This document shows, piece by piece, positions 23,176 to 31,457 of a stretch of DNA of 64,000 nt. The stretch is from assembly GCA_963800475.1 (NCBI GenBank), contig CAWDAZ010000004.1, positions 248,001 to 312,000 on the forward strand, given 5' to 3'. A model generated the notes under the pieces. It searched no databases. It was not told the DNA's origin and saw only the letters and a list, made by a program, of their open reading frames with translations. How positions within the stretch are numbered: the stretch's first letter is position 1; every line of letters starts with the position of its first letter. Source of the stretch: Palsa-465 sp963800475. GTDB taxonomy: Bacteria; Actinomycetota; Thermoleophilia; Solirubrobacterales; Solirubrobacteraceae. The position numbers were made by a program, and so were the translations under genes.

Positions 23176-25932
23176 ATGTCGATGAGGGAGCGGTTCGAGG
23201 GGCTCGCCAGCGCGGCGGCCAGGCGGCCGGCGCTGACGCTCGGGATCGTGCTCGCGCTGGCGATCGGCGGCGGGCTGCTGGCGCTCGGGCTCGAGCCGGA
23301 TGCCGGCACCGGCACGTTCGTGTCGAGCTCGTCGCCGAGCTTCCAGGCGACCGACAGCGACCACCGGCACTTCGGCGGGGATGCTGTCGTGGTGCTGATC
23401 CGCGAGCCGCTCACCGACCTCGTCGAGACCAAGGACCTCGCGACCATCAGCCAGCTCGAGGCGTGCCTCGCCGGGCAGGTCGTGGTCGCCAACGCGCAGC
23501 TCGGGTCGTTCACGCCGGCGACCGGGAGCCAGCGCGCCTATGGCGGCCCGGGCAGCCCCTGCGGGCACCTGATGCGCTACAAGCCCGTGCAGGTCGTGTA
23601 CGGGCCCGGGACATTCCTGAATCGGGCGGTGGCCGCCGTCACCCAGCAGGTGCAGTCGATGATCGGCTCGGCCAACCAGTCGGTCCGGCAGTACGCCCAG
23701 GCCGCCTACCAGCTCGCGCTCGCCAAGCACCTGAGCCGCAAGCAGGCGCAGGCCGCCGCCACCGCGGCGGGCCAGCTCGCCTACCAGCAGCAGATTCAGC
23801 AGCTCGAGCAGCTCGCGGTCCAGTCCGGATTGAGCGGGATCCCGCGGATCGACGACCCGAACTTCATCCGCCAGGTCGTGTTCGACCAGACCCGCGGCGT
23901 CAACCAGCCGAAGGCGCGCTTCTCGTACCTGTTCCCGACGTCGAATTCGGCCTTGATCCAAGCGAGACTCAAGCCTGGGCTCACAGGGGCCCAGCAGGCC
24001 GCCGCGATCGGCTGGATCCGCCAGGCGGTCAAGATGCCGATCTTCCGGCTCGGGTACGGCGGCAACTACACGGTCAGCGGGGTCCCGGTCGTCGTCAACG
24101 ACCTGTCCGGGACGATCAGCGGCTCGATCGCGACGCTGCTCGGAGCAGCGCTCGCCGTGATGGCGCTCGCGCTGCTGATCGTGTTCCGAAGCCGGCTGCG
24201 GCTGCTGCCGCTCGCGATCGCCCTGGCCGCAGTCGGGATCACGTTCGGCGCCACCTCGCTGCTCGGCGGCTCGCTGACGATCGCATCGATCGCGGTGCTG
24301 CCGATCCTGATCGGCCTTGCGGTCGACTACGCGATCCAGTTCCAGTCCCGGGTACAGGAGGCGCGTCGCAGCGAGTCCGGCGCCGGGCTGAGCACCGATC
24401 GGGCGATCGCGCGCGCGGCGTCGCTCAGCATGCCGACGATCGCGACCGCCGCGCTGGCGACCGCGACGGGCTTCCTGGTGCTGCTGCTCTCGCCGGTCCC
24501 GATGGTGCGCGGCTTCGGGGTGCTGCTGATGGTCGGGATCGCGATCGCGCTCGCGTGCGCGCTGATGGCGGGCTCCGCGGCGATGGCGCTCGCCGACCGC
24601 CCCGGCGGTGCAATCCGCGCATCGCTGCGGGGCGCCGGCGAGCTCGTCGCCGAGGCCGGCTCGATCCTCGCGAGCCTGGTTCGCCCCCTGACCAGGCTGA
24701 TCGCGAAGCTCGGCCGGCCGGTCCGCGACGGCGCGAAACGTTTGGCCCGCGCGACCCTCGCCGCGGCGATCCGCCAGCCGGGACGCGTGGTCGCGATCGG
24801 GGCCGTGCTCGCCGTGCTGGGCTGGGTGGCTGACACGCAAACGGCGGTCCAATCGGATGTCACCAAGCTGGTGCCGTCGAACATGCCCGCGCTGCGCGAC
24901 CTGCACCTGCTCGAGCACGTCACCGGGGTGTCCGGGGAGATCGACGTGGTGGTGCACGCGAACAACGTGGCGACGCCGAAGACGATCGGCTGGATGCTCT
25001 CCTACGAGAACAAGCTGCTGACCCGCTACGGCTACCTCGAGACCAAGGGCTGCTCGAAAGCGACTCTGTGTCCTGCGCTGTCGCTACCGGACCTGTTCTG
25101 CTCCGGGGCTCAGCCGACGCAAAACGGCTGCTCGGGCCTCAGCGCCGCGTCGATCAACACGCTGCTGGCCGCCGTGCCGCCGTACTTCTCGCAGGCGGTG
25201 ATCACGCGCAACCACCAGGACGCCTCGCTGGCGTTCGGGATCCGGCTGATGCCGCTGTCGCGCCAGCAGCGCGTGATCGACTACATGCGCTCGCAGCTGC
25301 ACCCGCCACCGGGTGTCACCGCCCAGCTGGCGGGTCTGCCGGTGCTCGCCGCCCAGGCCGACGCGGCGCTCTCATCCTCGAGCTCGCGACTGCTGACGCT
25401 GCTCGCGGGGCTGGTTGCCGTCGGGCTGGTCCTGCTGGCCGTGTTCCGCGACCCCGAGCGCGCGCTCGTCCCGCTCGTGCCGATCGCGCTTGCGACCGGG
25501 TGGTCGGCGCTGATCCTGTTTCTGATCGGGATCCCGCTGAACCCGATGTCGGCCGCGCTCGGCACGCTGGTGATCGCGATCTCGACGGAGTTCAGCGTGC
25601 TGCTCTCGGAGCGGTTCCGCCAGGAGCGCCGCGATGGGCACTCGCTGGCGGCGGCGCTGAGCCGAACGTACCGGTCGACCGGATCCGCGGTGCTCGCATC
25701 CGGCATCACCGCGATCGCCGGCTTCGGGGTGCTGGTCGTGTCGAGCATCACGATGCTGCGGGACTTCGGGTTTGTGACCGTCGTTGACTTGTCCGTCTCG
25801 CTGTGTGGCGTGCTGGTGGTCCTGCCGGCGGTGCTCGCGCTGGCCGAGCAGGAGGTCGGCATCCTCCGGCGGATCGGGCGCCCGCGTGTGCCGAAGGCGC
25901 CGCGGCTGCGCCGGCGTGCCCGGGTAGCGTGA
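23176..25932 (+). CDS. MMPL/RND-superfamily transporter
   Basis: 918-aa export pump. It has two halves, each with one leading helix (near residue 20 and near residue 545), a large external loop and a bundle of further helices. The 5' half ends in an MMPL-type bundle (ATSLLGGSLTIASIAVLPIL, then GLAVDYAIQFQSRVQEARR), and the second bundle has VIAISTEFSVLLSERFRQER. Asp in the first (GLAVDYAIQF) and Glu in the second repeat are the usual proton-relay positions. The external loop contains Gln/Ala-rich coiled-coil-like stretches (KQAQAAATAAGQLAYQQQIQ). Likely cargo is lipid, as in MmpL or HpnN proteins. Confidence 0.88.
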   Translation: MSMRERFEGLASAAARRPALTLGIVLALAIGGGLLALGLEPDAGTGTFVSSSSPSFQATDSDHRHFGGDAVVVLIREPLTDLVETKDLATISQLEACLAGQVVVANAQLGSFTPATGSQRAYGGPGSPCGHLMRYKPVQVVYGPGTFLNRAVAAVTQQVQSMIGSANQSVRQYAQAAYQLALAKHLSRKQAQAAATAAGQLAYQQQIQQLEQLAVQSGLSGIPRIDDPNFIRQVVFDQTRGVNQPKARFSYLFPTSNSALIQARLKPGLTGAQQAAAIGWIRQAVKMPIFRLGYGGNYTVSGVPVVVNDLSGTISGSIATLLGAALAVMALALLIVFRSRLRLLPLAIALAAVGITFGATSLLGGSLTIASIAVLPILIGLAVDYAIQFQSRVQEARRSESGAGLSTDRAIARAASLSMPTIATAALATATGFLVLLLSPVPMVRGFGVLLMVGIAIALACALMAGSAAMALADRPGGAIRASLRGAGELVAEAGSILASLVRPLTRLIAKLGRPVRDGAKRLARATLAAAIRQPGRVVAIGAVLAVLGWVADTQTAVQSDVTKLVPSNMPALRDLHLLEHVTGVSGEIDVVVHANNVATPKTIGWMLSYENKLLTRYGYLETKGCSKATLCPALSLPDLFCSGAQPTQNGCSGLSAASINTLLAAVPPYFSQAVITRNHQDASLAFGIRLMPLSRQQRVIDYMRSQLHPPPGVTAQLAGLPVLAAQADAALSSSSSRLLTLLAGLVAVGLVLLAVFRDPERALVPLVPIALATGWSALILFLIGIPLNPMSAALGTLVIAISTEFSVLLSERFRQERRDGHSLAAALSRTYRSTGSAVLASGITAIAGFGVLVVSSITMLRDFGFVTVVDLSVSLCGVLVVLPAVLALAEQEVGILRRIGRPRVPKAPRLRRRARVA

Positions 25933-26690
25933 GCGACGAGCGGCTCGAGGGACGGGACGCTCAGCGTCCCGACGGGGAGGGAGCACCGCCGGCCGGCGGT
26001 GGAGAGGCGCCGAGACGCCTGGATCCCGAGGCTGCCGCCCAGGCGGCCGCCAGACGGGCGACGCGCCGTACCGCCGCGCCGGTCGTCGACACACGACGCT
26101 ACCAGCGGATGATCGGGCTGCTCGGGATCGGGATTGTGATCGTCATCTCGATCTCGTTCCTGACCACGCACCGGCAGGGGACGGCGGGGATCCCGACGGG
26201 CAAGAAGCTGCACTACTTCGCGGCGCCGCTGGCGCTCTCGAACCTGAACGGCGACGCGAACACCAACCCGCCCTGCACGCTCGCCAAGCACGACCCGCGG
26301 GCGCTGAACATCTGCCTGCTCAACCGGCGGACGCCGCTGGTGCTGGCGTTCTTCGTCACCAACTCGGGTGGGTGCGAGCGGCAGGTGACCGCGATGCAGA
26401 CGGTGTCGCAGCGCTACCGGAGCTCGCAGGTCCAGTTCGCGGCGGTGGCGATCCGGACCGGCCATGCGGCCGCCAGGAAGGCGGTGCTCGCCAACCACTG
26501 GACGGTCCCGGTGGCGTACGACGCGGACGGCGCGGTCGGCGACATCTACGGCGTCGAGGTGTGCCCAATCGTCGAGCTCGCGTATCGCGGCGGCATCGTG
26601 GCGAACAGGCTGATCGGCGAGCACTGGGCGTCGGCGGCGGCGCTCGGGCCGCAGGTTCAGGCGCTGCTACGAGGACAGGCGACGAGGTGA
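25929..26690 (+). CDS. Membrane-tethered thioredoxin-fold (redoxin-like) protein
   Basis: 253 aa. A charged cytoplasmic N-terminus (~58 residues) and one helix (RMIGLLGIGIVIVISISFL) are followed by an extracytoplasmic thioredoxin-like domain (LVLAFFVTNSGGCERQVTAM, then AVGDIYGVEVCPIVELAYRGG). The usual CXXC is reduced to a single Cys in GGCERQ, so it may act as a 1-Cys peroxidase or thiol-binding protein, not a reductase. The GTG start overlaps the MMPL gene stop as GTGA, and its own stop overlaps the next gene in the same way. Confidence 0.75.
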   Translation: MSDERLEGRDAQRPDGEGAPPAGGGEAPRRLDPEAAAQAAARRATRRTAAPVVDTRRYQRMIGLLGIGIVIVISISFLTTHRQGTAGIPTGKKLHYFAAPLALSNLNGDANTNPPCTLAKHDPRALNICLLNRRTPLVLAFFVTNSGGCERQVTAMQTVSQRYRSSQVQFAAVAIRTGHAAARKAVLANHWTVPVAYDADGAVGDIYGVEVCPIVELAYRGGIVANRLIGEHWASAAALGPQVQALLRGQATR

Positions 26691-27331
26691 ACGAGCTCGT
26701 CGCGGCTCCCGGATTTGTCGAACCTGGGGTGCACGAGGAGTTCCCCGGGCTGCGACTCTGCTGGACCACCGTCCAGGCACGGCTGGGTCCGAGCCCGAGG
26801 CCCGTCAAGCAGCGGCTGCGTGCGCTCTCGAACCGCGTCCACGGGGCGAGCGTGGTGGCGATGCGGACCCAGCCGATCCCGCAGGCGTATCGCGTGTTCT
26901 TCCGGCAGATCGGGCTCGATCCTGACGCCGATCGGATCCCCAGTGAGGAGGCGGCGGTGACGCGCCTCATGCATGGCGGATTCCGCTCGACCAACCTGGT
27001 GGGCGACGCGCTGCTGATCGGGCTGCTCGAAACCGGGGTGCCGGTCTGGGCACTGGACGCCGAGGGCGTTGACGTCGGCGGCCTCGGGATCAGGACGGCG
27101 CGCGAGCGCGAGCCGTTCGGCAGCTCCGAGCGCACGCTTGCCGACGGCCGGCTGGTGGTCGCGGACGCGGAGCGGATCCACGCGATCCTGTTCGGGGAGA
27201 TCGCGCCCGGCCATGAGGTCGGCACACGGACCACCCGGCTGACACTGTTCGCAGTCGCGGTCGACGGCGTGCCGGCAATCCACGTCGAGGAAGCGCTGTG
27301 GTCGACGCTCGACGTCCTCGCCGCGGCGTAG
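26687..27331 (+). CDS. B3/4 (phenylalanyl-tRNA synthetase beta-like) domain protein
   Basis: 214 aa. It matches the stand-alone B3/4 domain family: FRQIGLDPDADRIPSEEAAV, then NLVGDALLIGLLETGVPVWALDAE, and FGEIAPGHEVGTRTTRLTLFA. Such proteins are thought to edit or bind aminoacyl groups, but most are uncharacterised. The GTG start is coupled to the redoxin gene (GTGA). It may ride with the cassette only by operon membership. Confidence 0.72.
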   Translation: MNELVAAPGFVEPGVHEEFPGLRLCWTTVQARLGPSPRPVKQRLRALSNRVHGASVVAMRTQPIPQAYRVFFRQIGLDPDADRIPSEEAAVTRLMHGGFRSTNLVGDALLIGLLETGVPVWALDAEGVDVGGLGIRTAREREPFGSSERTLADGRLVVADAERIHAILFGEIAPGHEVGTRTTRLTLFAVAVDGVPAIHVEEALWSTLDVLAAA

Positions 27332-27390
27332 CGCCAGTGTTCGCGGGGTAGTGCCGGTGGTAAGCTTCGGCTTCCATTTAGGAGGGAGCG

Positions 27391-27933
27391 ATGGATCTCC
27401 TGCAGGAGACGAACCTGGTAGAGGCGCATTCGGTTCCAACCCTGGAGCCATATGTCGTCGAGCACGACGAACTCGCGGCGCGACGCTCGCTTCGGTCGCA
27501 GATCGCGAGGCTCGAGCGCGAGCTCGCAAGCGCGTTCGTGACGGCGTTCCCGATGGGGGGTCTGCCCGAGCATCACGGGGAGAGCACCGGCGATCCGCGA
27601 GTGCTCGACCTCGGCGAGCTCGAGCGTGTCCGCGACGAGCTCGCCGAGCGGCTTCAGTCGGCGCGCGTGACGATCTCCGAGCGGGCCGACGTTCAGGAGG
27701 CCAACCGCCTGCTCCTGGAGCAGATGCTGCTCGAGCCGGCCAAGCACCGGTACGTGAGGATCTCCTGCGAGGACCTCGGCGAGCCGGGTTGCGGGGCCTG
27801 GCAGGTCAGGCCGCGGCTCGGCCTGATCGGGATGTTGATGGGCTGGTGGCAGGTCAAGCTCTCCTCCGGCTGTCCGTTACCCGGGGCCGTACGCTCGAGC
27901 GTGCGGCCGCCACCACCACCTAGGAGCAGATGA
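27391..27933 (+). CDS. Conserved hypothetical protein
   Basis: 180 aa with a strong ribosome site (GGAGGGAG) before the ATG. Residues ~30-115 are acidic/basic and probably helical with coiled-coil character (RSQIARLERELASAF, ELERVRDELAERLQSARV). The C-terminal third has Cys in RISCEDLGEPGCGAW and SSGC around WQVRPRLGLIGMLMGWW, a possible metal site or membrane-facing helix. I do not recognise a family. It overlaps the next gene by ATGA. Confidence 0.65.
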   Translation: MDLLQETNLVEAHSVPTLEPYVVEHDELAARRSLRSQIARLERELASAFVTAFPMGGLPEHHGESTGDPRVLDLGELERVRDELAERLQSARVTISERADVQEANRLLLEQMLLEPAKHRYVRISCEDLGEPGCGAWQVRPRLGLIGMLMGWWQVKLSSGCPLPGAVRSSVRPPPPPRSR

Positions 27934-28313
27934 CCGACCTGCTGAGAACCGGCGTGGGCGCGGTGCTCGTCGTCCTGATCATGGTCCTCGGGTCGCTGGT
28001 CCTGTGGATCGGGACGCCGCTGCTGTGGTTGTGGGTCGGCTCCCAGATTCAGGGGTCGAGCAGCAACGTCGGCGCCGCCGTCGGCGCGACGTTCATCGGC
28101 GCGGTGCTGACGATCATCATGGTCGCCGGCGTGCTTGGGAAGCTCTCGAACGTGTACCGCGCGAACCGAGTCGCGCGAGGGCTCGAGGATCCCGGCCACT
28201 TCGTGCTCGAGGTGGTGCTGGTCGTCAGCGCCAGCATCACCCTGGTCGTGTTCGTGGTGTGGTTCTTCTTCTTCGCCGGCGCCGAGCCGCTGCCGGTTGG
28301 GATCAAGCTCTGA
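27930..28313 (+). CDS. Small integral membrane protein of unknown function
   Basis: 127 aa with about four hydrophobic segments: VGAVLVVLIMVLGSLVLWIG, the GAAVGATFIGAVLTIIMVAG helix, and a C-terminal VVSASITLVVFVVWFFFF helix; the loop between them is basic (YRANRVARGLEDP). The start overlaps the previous gene stop, suggesting the two products work together. No family recognised. A strong hairpin follows. Confidence 0.65.
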   Translation: MTDLLRTGVGAVLVVLIMVLGSLVLWIGTPLLWLWVGSQIQGSSSNVGAAVGATFIGAVLTIIMVAGVLGKLSNVYRANRVARGLEDPGHFVLEVVLVVSASITLVVFVVWFFFFAGAEPLPVGIKL

Positions 28314-28360
28314 GCGCGCCCGGGACGGCGCGGGGATAGGCGGCCGTATCAGGTCCGCTT

Positions 28361-28402
28361 CCTGGCCGGGAGACGGGCCCTCGGTCCTGTCTCCCGGCCA
28401 GG
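28361..28402. terminator. Bidirectional terminator hairpin
   Basis: Perfect 14-bp inverted repeat (28361-28374 with 28389-28402, arms CCTGGCCGGGAGAC) around a 14-nt loop. It lies between convergent genes ending at 28313 and 28412. No U tract, but the stem is very stable. Confidence 0.7.
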
Positions 28403-28411
28403 GCGCACGTG

Positions 28412-28783
28412 TCAGACTGCTGCGAACACGAACGAGGACTCGCCACGCACGGCCTCCAGCTGGCCCGGAACGGCCTCCAGCTGGGTGGCGAGCAGCCGGC
28501 GTTGACGCTCGGTGAGCGCCCCGACTGCCTTCGTCTCGTTGATCTGGTTACGCACGAGGAACTTCCTGCACCTCGTGGTGCCCCAGCGTCGCTGGCTCAT
28601 CAGCAGGTCCCCGATCGCCCAGCTGCTTGCCTCGCAAGGCGGGGCGAGGATGACCGCGGCCGCGGACACCTGACCATCGGCGATCCTTCGCTTGAGCTCC
28701 GCGCGCGCGAGCCGGATCTCGTTGGCTCGCTCCAATGCTCGCAGTCTCTGCGGCTCGCGCGTCGTGATGGCAGTCTCCGTCAT
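28412..28783 (-). CDS. Integration host factor, actinobacterial type (mIHF-like)
   Basis: 123 aa. ERANEIRLARAELKRRIADG matches the N-terminal helix of mIHF, and LLMSQRRWGTTRCRKFL followed by GALTERQRRLLATQL matches its helix-two-turn-helix DNA-binding half. Actinobacterial IHF is a nucleoid-associated protein that bends DNA. The C-terminal ~25 residues are an extra tail. A purine-rich ribosome site (AGGGAGAGGG) and a 7-bp hairpin (28801-28818) precede the ATG; a promoter candidate lies ~210 nt upstream. Confidence 0.8.
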   Translation of the reverse strand: MTETAITTREPQRLRALERANEIRLARAELKRRIADGQVSAAAVILAPPCEASSWAIGDLLMSQRRWGTTRCRKFLVRNQINETKAVGALTERQRRLLATQLEAVPGQLEAVRGESSFVFAAV

Positions 28784-29152
28784 CGACTTTCCCTCTCCCT
28801 GCTTCCGATCCCGGAAGCTAACGATGTTGGTGATCTCCCTCCGGGCACGCGACCAGGTCGGGCCTCGTTCCCGTTGGTCCTCCTATTTGCTAGAGCCGTT
28901 CGGCCTTGGCTTTCGTCGCCCCTGCAAACGCCCGGTCCTCACACCCCGAGTCCCTCGCGCCGCTCGGCTGACCAGCACCGTCCGACAGGAAGAACCTACG
29001 CGACAGGGCTGGTAACAGCAACGTCACAAGTCGATGAGCATGCGCTTAGAGCGGGTTTTTTTTCAGGCCCGATTCTTGTGCGCTATTGGACAAGGAAATG
29101 TGAACGAGCGGATGGTTGGAAGTGAACATCGCCGGTCCGTCGCGGCGCTATG
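28784..29152. other. 369-bp gene-free region between the oxoamine synthase and mIHF-like genes
   Basis: No plausible coding sequence on either strand. It holds the mIHF leader with a GCTTCCG-ATCC-CGGAAGC hairpin (28801-28818), the promoter candidate at 28993-29021, and on the plus strand a small stem (29043-29053) followed by GG and eight T residues (29056-29063), which looks like an orphan intrinsic terminator. Base composition is less GC-rich around 29020-29120 than in the flanking genes. Confidence 0.5.
28993..29021 (-). promoter_or_regulatory. Candidate promoter of the mIHF-like gene
   Basis: On the minus strand TTGCTG (29021-29016), 17-nt spacer, TAGGTT (28998-28993). The implied transcript leader is about 200 nt. 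Confidence 0.4.
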
Positions 29153-30424
29153 TCAGCCCTCTGACGAGCTTGCCGGAAGCGGTCCGTGCTCGGCTTCGAA
29201 CTCGCGCTTGACCTGCGCGAAGATCTCGACCGCGCGGTCGAGCGTCGAGCGATCATGCGTCGCCATCACGCTGCTGCGGAGCAGCGCTCCGCCCGGTGGC
29301 ACAGCCGGATGGAGCATCACGTTCACGTACAGCCCGGCGTCGTACAGCGCCTTCCAGAGCAACCCGGCCTTCCAGTCGTCACCGATCACGACGGGCACCA
29401 CCGGTGTGACCACCTCGGTGCCGTCGCCCAGCTTGGTCGGCTCGACGACTCGGAAGCCGAGCTCGGCGAGTCCGCGGTGGAGGTAGCGGGCGTTGTCGAG
29501 CACCTTCTCGAACAGCGGCGGTCCGTCGGGCGAGCGGCAGATCCTGACCGCCGCGAGCGCCGCCCCGAGAGCCGCCGGCACCGCCGAGGCCGTGAAGATG
29601 AACGACCGAGCCTGGAAGCGCAGGTACTCGATCACGTCGGCCGGGCCCGCGATCACGCCCCCGCACGAGGCGAGCGACTTCGAGAACGTCGCCATCCGCA
29701 GGTCCACCTCGTTCTCGACGCCGAGCAGCTCGCACGCGCCGGCCCCGCGGGCGCCGAGCACCCCCAGCGCGTGCGCCTCGTCGACCATCAGCCTCGCCCC
29801 GAACTCGTCGCACAGTTGCACGATCTCCACAAGCGGCGCGACGTCGCCCTCGGCCGAGAACACGCCGTCGACGACGACGAGGATCCCACCGCCGTCGCGG
29901 GCCGCGGCCTCGAGCCGGCGCTCGAGCAGGTCGAGGCGGTTGTGCTTGAAGGCGCGGAGCTTCGCGCGTGACAGGAGGATCCCGTCGAGGATCGAGGCGT
30001 GGTCTCCTGAGTCCGCGATCACGGTGTCGGTCGGCCCGAGGATCGTGCCGAGCGCAGAGAGATTGGCTTGGTGGCCGGTTGTGAACACAACGGCCGCCTC
30101 GGTCCCCAGCCACTCGGCCAGCTCCCGCTCGAGCTCGAGGTGCAGCTCCAGCGTGCCGTTCAGGAACCGCGATCCGGTGATCCCGGTGCCGTACCGATGG
30201 AGTGCGTCGAGTGCGCCCTGCTGGACGCGCTCGTCGCCGGTCAGGCCGAGGTAGTTGTTGGAGCCGAGCATGATCCGCTCCATGCCCTCCATCCGCACGA
30301 CCGGCAGCGTCGGTCCCTCGAGCACCCGGAAGTACGGGACCATGTCGAGCTCCCGGGCGGCGCGCATCAGCTCGAGCCGCTCGCTCTCTCGCGCCTTCGC
30401 GAACACGTCGATCGAAGTCCGCAT
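29153..30424 (-). CDS. PLP-dependent alpha-oxoamine synthase (serine palmitoyltransferase/KBL/BioF family)
   Basis: 423-aa fold-type I PLP enzyme that condenses an amino acid with an acyl-CoA. GSNNYLGLTGDERV, GTGITGSRFLNGTLELHLEL, VVFTTGHQANLSAL, DSGDHASILDG, VDEAHALGVLG and ATFSKSLASCGGVIAG (PLP lysine in FSKS) are all present. The TGSRFLNGT variant resembles bacterial serine palmitoyltransferases and related enzymes more than classical BioF or KBL, so sphingolipid-like synthesis is possible, though unproven. ATG 30424 is the true start; the much longer open frame upstream overlaps alkA and has no family similarity. Confidence 0.85.
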   Translation of the reverse strand: MRTSIDVFAKARESERLELMRAARELDMVPYFRVLEGPTLPVVRMEGMERIMLGSNNYLGLTGDERVQQGALDALHRYGTGITGSRFLNGTLELHLELERELAEWLGTEAAVVFTTGHQANLSALGTILGPTDTVIADSGDHASILDGILLSRAKLRAFKHNRLDLLERRLEAAARDGGGILVVVDGVFSAEGDVAPLVEIVQLCDEFGARLMVDEAHALGVLGARGAGACELLGVENEVDLRMATFSKSLASCGGVIAGPADVIEYLRFQARSFIFTASAVPAALGAALAAVRICRSPDGPPLFEKVLDNARYLHRGLAELGFRVVEPTKLGDGTEVVTPVVPVVIGDDWKAGLLWKALYDAGLYVNVMLHPAVPPGGALLRSSVMATHDRSTLDRAVEIFAQVKREFEAEHGPLPASSSEG

Positions 30425-30445
30425 CGGCTGACAGTATCCCGTCCA

Positions 30446-31333
30446 ATGCTCGAGGTTCGCGTCGAAGTCCGGCCACGATGGGTTTTCGCGCTGCCGTTGC
30501 GCGCCGGGATCGACGGCCTCGCGCGGGTCCGCGGGCGCGTCCTGCACCGGCTCGTACACGCGGGCGGCGAGCCGGTGTTGGTGCGGGTCGCGCAGACGGC
30601 GCCCGACCGGGTCCTGTTCGGGGCGCGCGCCGCCGACCGTGCCGCGGCGGAGTGGGGGATCGAGCGGATGCGGGCGGCGCTCGGCGTCGAGCTCGACCTG
30701 CGGCCGTTCTACGACCGGTTCCGCGACGACGCGCTGATCGGGCCCTCGGTGCGCGCGCACCCGGGGTTGCGCCCATTCGGACGGCCCGAGCCGTTCGAGG
30801 CGCTCGCGTGGGCGGTGTGCGAGCAGCTGATCGAGTTCGAGCGCGCCGCGGCGATCCAGCGGCGGCTGGTGTGGCAGCTCGGACGGCGCTGCCCGGTGAC
30901 CGGGATGCGGGACTCGCCGAGCGCCCGCGCGCTCGCGGCGCAGTCGCCGGCGCGCCTGTGCTCGCTCGGTCTCACCGAGACCCGGGCGATCGCGCTGCTG
31001 CGCGCGGCCCGCGAGGTCGCGAGCGGGCGCGCGGACCTGCACGCCGCCGACCACGAGCGCGCGTGGAGGCGGCTGCGCGCGATCAGAGGGATCGGCCGTT
31101 GGACGCTGCAGATGCTCGCCCTGACCGGCCAGGGCCGGCTCGACCAGCTCCCGGCAGGAGATCTCGCCTACCTGAAGCTCGTCGGCCGGCTGCAGAGCGG
31201 TGGCGACCCGTGGGCGCGGGCGACCGAGGAGCAGGTCGTCGAGCTGTTCGCTCCGTACGAGCCGTGGGCAGGGCTGGCGGGGCTCCACGCGCTCCGGTCC
31301 GGCGGGCTCGGCGCCGGGGCGCTCGCGGCCTAG
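30446..31333 (+). CDS. DNA-3-methyladenine glycosylase II (AlkA family)
   Basis: 295 aa. It has the helix-hairpin-helix-GPD core: RAIRGIGRWTLQMLALTG is the hairpin, and the conserved catalytic Asp lies in QLPAGDLAYLKLV. The EPFEALAWAVCEQLIEF segment is typical for AlkA. The N-terminal ~110 residues form the AlkA beta-domain. It removes alkylated purines in base excision repair. It is divergent from the oxoamine synthase with only 21 bp between starts. Confidence 0.88.
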   Translation: MLEVRVEVRPRWVFALPLRAGIDGLARVRGRVLHRLVHAGGEPVLVRVAQTAPDRVLFGARAADRAAAEWGIERMRAALGVELDLRPFYDRFRDDALIGPSVRAHPGLRPFGRPEPFEALAWAVCEQLIEFERAAAIQRRLVWQLGRRCPVTGMRDSPSARALAAQSPARLCSLGLTETRAIALLRAAREVASGRADLHAADHERAWRRLRAIRGIGRWTLQMLALTGQGRLDQLPAGDLAYLKLVGRLQSGGDPWARATEEQVVELFAPYEPWAGLAGLHALRSGGLGAGALAA

Positions 31334-31380
31334 CGGGGCTTCGGGGGGAACGGCGGCGGTGAAGAGGGGTCGGTCCGCCC

Positions 31381-31457
31381 GATCAGCTTGTAGCAATTGT
31401 GATTTGGGAGAAAACTCGGTCTATACCAGAGTTTCTTCCCACAATGTCCGGCTGATC
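31381..31457. terminator. Long imperfect hairpin between convergent genes
   Basis: GATCAGC (31381-31387) pairs with GCTGATC (31451-31457). Inside, 31396-31417 pairs with 31429-31445 around a GGT-CTAT-ACC tip, with a 5-nt bulge. A/T-rich parts on both sides give U-rich ends in either direction. It lies between alkA and the DUF3891 gene, whose stop codon overlaps the outer arm. Confidence 0.6.

Noticed and set aside
23062..24957. 631-codon minus-strand open frame across the MMPL gene
   Set aside because: Antisense to a clear transporter gene, with Arg/Asp/His-rich composition.
28409..29125. 238-codon plus-strand open frame over the mIHF gene and its leader
   Set aside because: The part over the mIHF gene is antisense to a recognisable family and the rest has no coding character.
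30425..31396. N-terminal extension of the oxoamine synthase frame
   Set aside because: It is antisense to alkA and lacks any similarity to the PLP family; ATG 30424 fits the family start.
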